Source: Pseudarthrobacter enclensis
GTDB taxonomy: Bacteria; Actinomycetota; Actinomycetes; Actinomycetales; Micrococcaceae
Direction: 5' to 3'
Assembly: GCF_001457025.1 (NCBI RefSeq)
Contig: NZ_KQ758609.1
Span: forward strand, 1-64,000
DNA length: 64,000 nucleotides
Below are positions 59,642 to 64,000 of this stretch, piece by piece. The position numbers were made by a program, and so were the translations under genes. The notes below the pieces were generated by a model, which saw nothing but the letters and a program-made list of their open reading frames with translations, was not told where the DNA came from and did no database searches. Position 1 is the first letter of the stretch, and every line of letters starts with the position of its first letter.

Positions 59642-60026
59642 CGCCACCGCCGTCGTCGCCCGCTTCCATCCCGTTGTTGCCGCCGTCCTGCTGTTCCTGT
59701 GGAACCTGCCCCGGAACTTCCTCATTGTCTTGCTGAAGGCCTACCGCAAGGTGGTTTCTCCCTTGTACGGCCAGGTGTGCCGTTTTTTCCCTTCATGCTC
59801 GGCCTACGCCCTTGAAGCTGTCACTGTCCACGGCGCAGTCAAGGGAACCTGGCTGGCCGTCCGCCGCCTGGGCCGCTGCCATCCGTGGAACGCCGGTGGT
59901 GTGGACCATGTCCCCGCCGGCCACCGGGAATGGCCCGCCAATCGGACACCCACAATTGTTGTGCTGAACAATCCGGACAAGTACCTGGTTGCTCGGACTG
60001 ATGAAGAAGGCCGCAGCGCGGCCTGA
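59634..60026 (+). CDS. yidD: Membrane protein insertion efficiency factor YidD
   Basis: 130 aa from a GTG at 59634. The YidD core is YRKVVSPLYGQVCRFFPSCS followed by AYALEAVTVHGAVKGTWLAV and RLGRCHPWNAGGVDHVP. It has an amphipathic N-terminal helix and helps YidC-dependent insertion. Fifteen bases before yidC. Confidence 0.94.
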   Translation: MPNATAVVARFHPVVAAVLLFLWNLPRNFLIVLLKAYRKVVSPLYGQVCRFFPSCSAYALEAVTVHGAVKGTWLAVRRLGRCHPWNAGGVDHVPAGHREWPANRTPTIVVLNNPDKYLVARTDEEGRSAA

Positions 60027-60041
60027 CGAATAGGGATAAGT

Positions 60042-61001
60042 ATGGACTTCTTTGGAACAATCATGGCCCCGTTCAAGTGGCTGGTTTCCATCATCATGAT
60101 CGGCTTCCACGATGGCCTGACCGCCATCGGGATGCCGACCGCGAACGGCTGGACCTGGACGCTGTCCATCATTGGGCTGGTGCTGGTGATCCGTGCCGCC
60201 CTGATCCCGGTGTTCGTCAAGCAGATCAAGGCCCAGCGCGGCATGCAGCTCCTGCAACCTGACCTGAAGAAGCTGCAGGACAAGTACAAGGGCAAGACCG
60301 ACCAGCTGTCCCGCCAGGCAATGGCCCAGGAACAGATGGCCATGTACAAGAAGCACGGCACCAACCCGTTCTCCGCCTGCCTTCCGATGCTGATCCAGAT
60401 GCCGTTCTTCTTCGCCCTGTTCCAGGTGCTCTCCGGCATTACCTCGGCGAAGAACGAGGGCCAGGGCATCGGAGCCATGAGCCATGAGCAGGTGGTCGAG
60501 TTCGACGCGTCGAGCATTTTCGGAGCTCCGCTGTCTGCTGCCCTGCTGCACGGCGGCGCCGGGAACGTGGCCGTGGTGGTGCTGTCGATCATCATGATCC
60601 TGGCCATGACGGCTTCGCAGTTCATTACCCAGAAGCAGATCATGGCCAAGAACATGTCCGAAGAGGCCATGGCCAGCCCGTTCATGCGCCAGCAGAAGAT
60701 GATGCTGTACATCCTCCCCATCGTCTTTGGTGTGGGTGGCATCAACTTCCCCATCGGTGTCCTGATCTACTGGACCACCACAAACCTGTGGACCATGGGC
60801 CAGCAGTTCTTCGTCATCCGCCGCATGCCGACGCCGGGATCCCCCGCCGCCAAGGCCCTCGCCGAACGCCGGGCTGCCAAGGGCCTGCCTGCGCTCTCCG
60901 TCCTGACCGGCAAAAAGGAAGAGGCTCCCGAGGCCGCCGCCGCCGTCGAACCCAAGGGACAGCGCGTCCAGCCACAACGTAAGAACAGGAAGAAGAAGTA
61001 A
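60042..61001 (+). CDS. yidC: Membrane protein insertase YidC
   Basis: 319 aa, Gram-positive/actinobacterial length. YidC core helices and motifs: IIGLVLVIRAALIPVFVKQI, the cytoplasmic hairpin KAQRGMQLLQPDLKKLQDKY, ACLPMLIQMPFFFALFQVL and FPIGVLIYWTTTNLWTMGQQ. The tail is basic (KNRKKK), as in forms that bind ribosomes. Inserts and folds membrane proteins with or without Sec. Confidence 0.96.
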   Translation: MDFFGTIMAPFKWLVSIIMIGFHDGLTAIGMPTANGWTWTLSIIGLVLVIRAALIPVFVKQIKAQRGMQLLQPDLKKLQDKYKGKTDQLSRQAMAQEQMAMYKKHGTNPFSACLPMLIQMPFFFALFQVLSGITSAKNEGQGIGAMSHEQVVEFDASSIFGAPLSAALLHGGAGNVAVVVLSIIMILAMTASQFITQKQIMAKNMSEEAMASPFMRQQKMMLYILPIVFGVGGINFPIGVLIYWTTTNLWTMGQQFFVIRRMPTPGSPAAKALAERRAAKGLPALSVLTGKKEEAPEAAAAVEPKGQRVQPQRKNRKKK

Positions 61002-61567
61002 TGTCAGCCGAGCGCACCGAACACGCCCTTTCTGAAGACATGGTGGAAGACCGCGGGGATTCTGCCTCCCAGGATGCCGCCGCCGAAAAGCCGTCCGCGG
61101 CCAACAGGCTTGAAGAAGAAGGCGACATCGCGGCCGACTACCTCGAGGAGCTGCTGGACATTGCCGATATCGACGGTGATATCGACATCGAGGTCCGCAA
61201 CGGCCGCACCTACATCTCCATCGTTGCCGATGACGACAGTGAAGGCCTGGAGAGCCTGGTGGGTGAGGACGGGGAGGTCCTGGAGGCCCTGCAGGAACTG
61301 ACCCGGCTTGCGGTCCTGTCCGCCACGGAAACGCGTTCCCGCCTGGTGCTGGACATCAACGGGTACCGGCAGGAGCGTACCGGCCACCTGCAAAAGATCG
61401 CCGAGGATGCGGCCGCCTCCGTCAAGGAGAACGGCAAGCCGGTTGCCCTTGAGCCGATGAGTGCCTACGAGCGCAAGATCGTCCACGACGCCGTCGCCGA
61501 CCTGGGACTCGTGAGCGAGTCCGAGGGTGAAGGCAACGGGCGCCACATTGTCGTATCCGCAGACTAG
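61001..61567 (+). CDS. khpB: KhpB/Jag RNA-binding protein
   Basis: 188 aa, ATG overlapping the yidC stop by one base. An acidic N terminus is followed by a KH-like domain (YLEELLDIADIDGDIDIEVR, LVGEDGEVLEALQELTRLAV) and an R3H domain (PMSAYERKIVHDAVADLGLV, with Arg and His in the usual places). Jag N-terminal domain is missing, as in many actinobacteria. Binds RNA; the exact role is unclear. Confidence 0.93.
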   Translation: MSAERTEHALSEDMVEDRGDSASQDAAAEKPSAANRLEEEGDIAADYLEELLDIADIDGDIDIEVRNGRTYISIVADDDSEGLESLVGEDGEVLEALQELTRLAVLSATETRSRLVLDINGYRQERTGHLQKIAEDAAASVKENGKPVALEPMSAYERKIVHDAVADLGLVSESEGEGNGRHIVVSAD

Positions 61568-61586
61568 AGATTGCTGGCCGCTAAAC

Positions 61587-62237
61587 ATGGTTGATATCAC
61601 CGCTGCCGAGTTGAGCGCGGCTGAGAAGATCTTCGGTGACCGCCTGGACCTTGCCAAGCGCTACGTGGAGCATCTGGCCACGTCGGGTACGGAGCGCGGG
61701 CTCATTGGCCCCCGCGAGGTTCCGCGGCTGTGGAGCCGGCACGTGCTGAACTGCGCTGTCATCGAAAGCGAGATTCCGCAGGAAAGCCACGTGGCCGACG
61801 TCGGAAGCGGTGCCGGCCTGCCCGGCCTGTGCCTGGCCATAGCCCGGCCGGACCTCGAACTGACCCTGATCGAACCGCTCGAGCGCCGGGTGATCTGGCT
61901 GCAGGAGGTGGTGGACGACCTCGGGCTGGATAACGTCACGGTGATGCGCACACGCGCGGAGCTGGCAGTCGGACACATTGAGGCCGACGTCGTCACGGCC
62001 AGGGCGGTCTCTGCCTTGACCAACCTCGCCGGCCTCACCATCCCGCTGCTCGGCGGCAAGGGCGAGGTCGTGGCCATCAAGGGCCGCAGCGCGGGCGAGG
62101 AAATCGAGAAAGCCGCCAAGACCATCCGAAAGCTTGGCGGCGTGCAGACCACGGTCGTCACAGTGGGTGACCACCTCCTTGAGGAGCCCACCACTGTAGT
62201 CCGCATTGTGGTGGACAAGCCCCAAAAGAAGTCCTAG
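61587..62237 (+). CDS. rsmG: 16S rRNA (guanine527-N7)-methyltransferase RsmG
   Basis: 216 aa from the ATG at 61587, 19 bases after khpB. SAM-binding DVGSGAGLPGLCLAIARPDL and the RsmG pattern VPRLWSRHVLNCAVIESEIP and VVTARAVSALTNLAGLTIPL. Methylates G527 of 16S rRNA; loss gives low-level streptomycin resistance in other bacteria. Confidence 0.95.
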   Translation: MVDITAAELSAAEKIFGDRLDLAKRYVEHLATSGTERGLIGPREVPRLWSRHVLNCAVIESEIPQESHVADVGSGAGLPGLCLAIARPDLELTLIEPLERRVIWLQEVVDDLGLDNVTVMRTRAELAVGHIEADVVTARAVSALTNLAGLTIPLLGGKGEVVAIKGRSAGEEIEKAAKTIRKLGGVQTTVVTVGDHLLEEPTTVVRIVVDKPQKKS

Positions 62238-62326
62238 CACTGGCCCGGTGACCGCGGTCTGCCGGGTGCAGCAGTTAGGCTAGACAACGGCAGCAAAATT
62301 GGCTGAACGAGAGTGAGTGTGCCCCA

Positions 62327-63394
62327 GTGACAAGTAGTGAAGCCTCCACACAGCGGATACCGCCGTTTGTGACACTGGGGTCCGCTCGTTCTGTCTCTGG
62401 CCCCGTGAGCATCCCGGGACGTGGCGGGACTCACCCGAAACAGGTTGTAGGAAGCCCATCGTCGACGGCGGTTTCACGTGAAACAACCGCTGCCAGTCGA
62501 TCCAACGTCATCGACGCCATTGATGATTCAAGCCCCATCGCCAGGGAGCTTGCCCACGAGACCAAGCGGCGCGAACGGTTGATGGGCAGGCGGTTGCCGC
62601 GGCCTGAGAAGACACGCATCTTCACCGTGTCCAACCAGAAAGGCGGCGTGGGCAAGACCACCACTACGGTGAACATCGCGGCAGCCCTCGCAGCCGCCGG
62701 GCTGAACGTACTGGTGATCGATATCGACCCGCAGGGTAATGCCTCCACGGCGTTGGGCATCGAGCACCACGCTGATGTGGACAGCATCTACGACGTCCTG
62801 ATCAACGATGTCGCCCTGGCCGATGTCGTGGCGCAATGCCCGGACATGGACAAGCTCATCTGCGCGCCGGCCACCATCCACCTCGCCGGTGCGGAAATCG
62901 AACTCGTTTCCCTGGTAGCACGGGAACAGAGGCTCCGCCGCGCCATTGACGTGTATGCCAAGACCCGCGAGAAGAACGGCGAGGAGCGGCTGGATTACAT
63001 CTTCATCGACTGCCCTCCCAGCCTGGGCCTCCTGACGGTCAATGCCTTCTGTGCCGCCAACGAGGTGCTGATTCCCATCCAGTGCGAGTACTACGCCCTG
63101 GAAGGCCTCAGTCAGCTGCTGAAGAACATCGAAATGATCCAGAAGCACCTCAACGCCGAACTGGTGGTCTCCACCATCCTGTTGACGATGTACGACGGGC
63201 GCACGAACCTTGCGGCGCAGGTTGCAGCGGAGGTGCGCACACACTTCCCGGAGCAGGTCCTGTCAGCTGTGGTTCCGCGTTCGGTCCGCATCTCCGAGGC
63301 GCCGAGCTACCAGCAGACAGTCATGACCTATGACCCTTCCTCCAGTGGCGCACTGTCCTACCTGGAAGCCGCTGCTGAAATAGCAGAACGCTAG
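62327..63394 (+). CDS. parA: Chromosome partitioning ATPase ParA
   Basis: 355 aa from a GTG at 62327. An N-terminal extension of about 100 residues precedes the deviant Walker A VSNQKGGVGKTTTTVNIAAA, then VIDIDPQGNAST, FIDCPPSLGLLTVNAF and SVRISEAPSYQQTV. The extension contains a parS-like site in its coding sequence. Later starts within the extension are possible. Separates origins together with ParB. Confidence 0.95.
   Translation: MTSSEASTQRIPPFVTLGSARSVSGPVSIPGRGGTHPKQVVGSPSSTAVSRETTAASRSNVIDAIDDSSPIARELAHETKRRERLMGRRLPRPEKTRIFTVSNQKGGVGKTTTTVNIAAALAAAGLNVLVIDIDPQGNASTALGIEHHADVDSIYDVLINDVALADVVAQCPDMDKLICAPATIHLAGAEIELVSLVAREQRLRRAIDVYAKTREKNGEERLDYIFIDCPPSLGLLTVNAFCAANEVLIPIQCEYYALEGLSQLLKNIEMIQKHLNAELVVSTILLTMYDGRTNLAAQVAAEVRTHFPEQVLSAVVPRSVRISEAPSYQQTVMTYDPSSSGALSYLEAAAEIAER
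62470..62485. other. parS: parS centromere-like site inside parA
   Basis: GGTTTCACGTGAAACA matches the conserved parS TGTTTCACGTGAAACA at 15 of 16 positions, with a perfect 14-base palindrome GTTTCACGTGAAAC. It lies in the ParA N-terminal extension, where it encodes Val-Ser-Arg-Glu-Thr. Confidence 0.9.
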
Positions 63395-63460
63395 AATCTT
63401 CAATACTGCATCGACCGGAGCCGGGATCACGGCCGGTTCTACCACTGGAGGGATTTACCC

Positions 63461-64000
63461 ATGAGCGAGAAGCGACGGGGCCTTGGCCGCGGACTTGGCG
63501 CGCTGATTCCTAGTTCCGGCGCATCCAATGGGCAGGGCAACGGTGCAGCTGTTTCTCGTCCGGTGGACCTGTTCTTCCCTGAGAGCCGCAAAAAGGCTGA
63601 ACCCCTCGATGCCGCAGATGCTGCGCGTCAGGAGGAATCCGCTAAGGCAGCCGCTTCCGCAAAGGCGCCGGCACGCAAGCCGGCATCCGCGAAAGCACCC
63701 GCTCCCAGCAAGGCGCCGGCTGCCAAAGCGCCCGTTGCCAAGGAAGCCACAGCCAAGAAGCCTGCAGTCAGGACGCCTGCGGCCAAGACTCCCGCTGAAA
63801 AGGAAGCGGCATCGGGCCCGGTATCAGATACTGCAGCTAAGAAAGCATCCGGCGCCGCTGACTCGGATCCCACCCACAGCGCTTCCAGGAGTGCTGCCTC
63901 GCCTGAACCCGCGAAGCCGGCAGCGGCGCCCTCTCCGAACACTTCACCTGCTGAGGCCGAAGGCCAGGCTCCCTCCATGCAGGAGGAATCTTTCCCGGCC
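63461..64000 (+). CDS. parB: ParB chromosome partitioning protein (5' part, cut by window end)
   Basis: The first 180 codons are visible from the ATG at 63461, preceded by GGAGGGAT. The start MSEKRRGLGRGLGALIPSSG is the ParB N-terminal box that stimulates ParA. Next comes a long Ala/Lys/Pro-rich, disordered region with many KAPA-type units. The CTP-binding and parS-binding domains should lie beyond the window. Confidence 0.93.
   Translation, partial: MSEKRRGLGRGLGALIPSSGASNGQGNGAAVSRPVDLFFPESRKKAEPLDAADAARQEESAKAAASAKAPARKPASAKAPAPSKAPAAKAPVAKEATAKKPAVRTPAAKTPAEKEAASGPVSDTAAKKASGAADSDPTHSASRSAASPEPAKPAAAPSPNTSPAEAEGQAPSMQEESFPA

Noticed and set aside
1..64000. CRISPR arrays, insertion sequences, prophage
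   Set aside because: No regularly spaced direct repeats, transposase or phage structural genes were seen anywhere in the window.

Overview
The window is a high-GC, actinobacterial chromosome segment that includes the replication origin region. Gene order (parB-parA-rsmG-khpB-yidC-yidD-rnpA-rpmH-dnaA-oriC-dnaN-gnd-recF-dciA-gyrB-gyrA-DUF3566-tRNA-Ile-tRNA-Ala, then ppiA, crgA, sortase, pabA and the pknB/pknA/pbpA/rodA/pstP/fhaB/fhaA block) is the conserved actinobacterial origin neighbourhood. Protein wording, the gnd insertion between dnaN and recF, and the putrescine oxidase point to Micrococcaceae, most likely Arthrobacter/Pseudarthrobacter (inference from familiarity, no search was run).

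Layout. 1-11.7 kb is accessory: stress-type DUF3618 protein, an HTH-less LysR effector-domain protein divergent from a DUF5997 gene, a VOC protein, a molybdopterin oxidoreductase without Fe-S cysteines translationally coupled to a small helical protein, a DUF1348/TetR pair, a PPOX-fold protein, and putrescine oxidase divergent from its probable TetR regulator. 11.7-15.2 kb is a complete EfeUOB iron/haem system under a DtxR/IdeR-type box. 15.2-28.2 kb is an aldarate catabolism region: galactarate/talarate dehydratase, FadR-type GntR regulator, LysR regulator, glucarate dehydratase fused by overlap to a 2-hydroxyacid dehydrogenase-like gene, a dipeptide-type ABC importer whose operon ends in a TauE/SafE permease, and a second 2-hydroxyacid dehydrogenase. 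28.2-28.4 kb holds a long inverted repeat, a terminator and tRNA-Leu(CAG).

28.8-38.3 kb (+) is the cell-wall growth and Ser/Thr phosphorylation operon fhaA-fhaB-pstP-rodA-pbpA-pknA-pknB, almost every junction overlapping. Facing it is pabA/trpG with a 56-codon membrane gene and class E sortase. crgA and a zinc-ligand-poor Tag glycosylase follow. A 755-base gene-free stretch (41021-41775) between tag and a rhomboid protease gene carries six perfect TTATCCACA DnaA boxes plus near matches, more perfect boxes than the canonical dnaA-dnaN intergene, and shares with that intergene a second 9-mer, TTATTAACA. This is the most unexpected element of the window.

42.6-64 kb is housekeeping: cyclophilin, an 11-residue-repeat amphipathic protein, a glycosyltransferase, an EamA exporter, two tRNAs, a DLW-39-type microprotein, gyrase, DciA, RecF, Gnd, DnaN, oriC, DnaA, L34, RnpA, YidD, YidC, KhpB, RsmG, ParA (with a parS site inside its coding sequence) and the 5' part of parB, which is cut by the window end. 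Genes left of oriC are mostly on the minus strand down to gyrA, co-directional with the leftward fork; the fhaA-pknB block runs against it.
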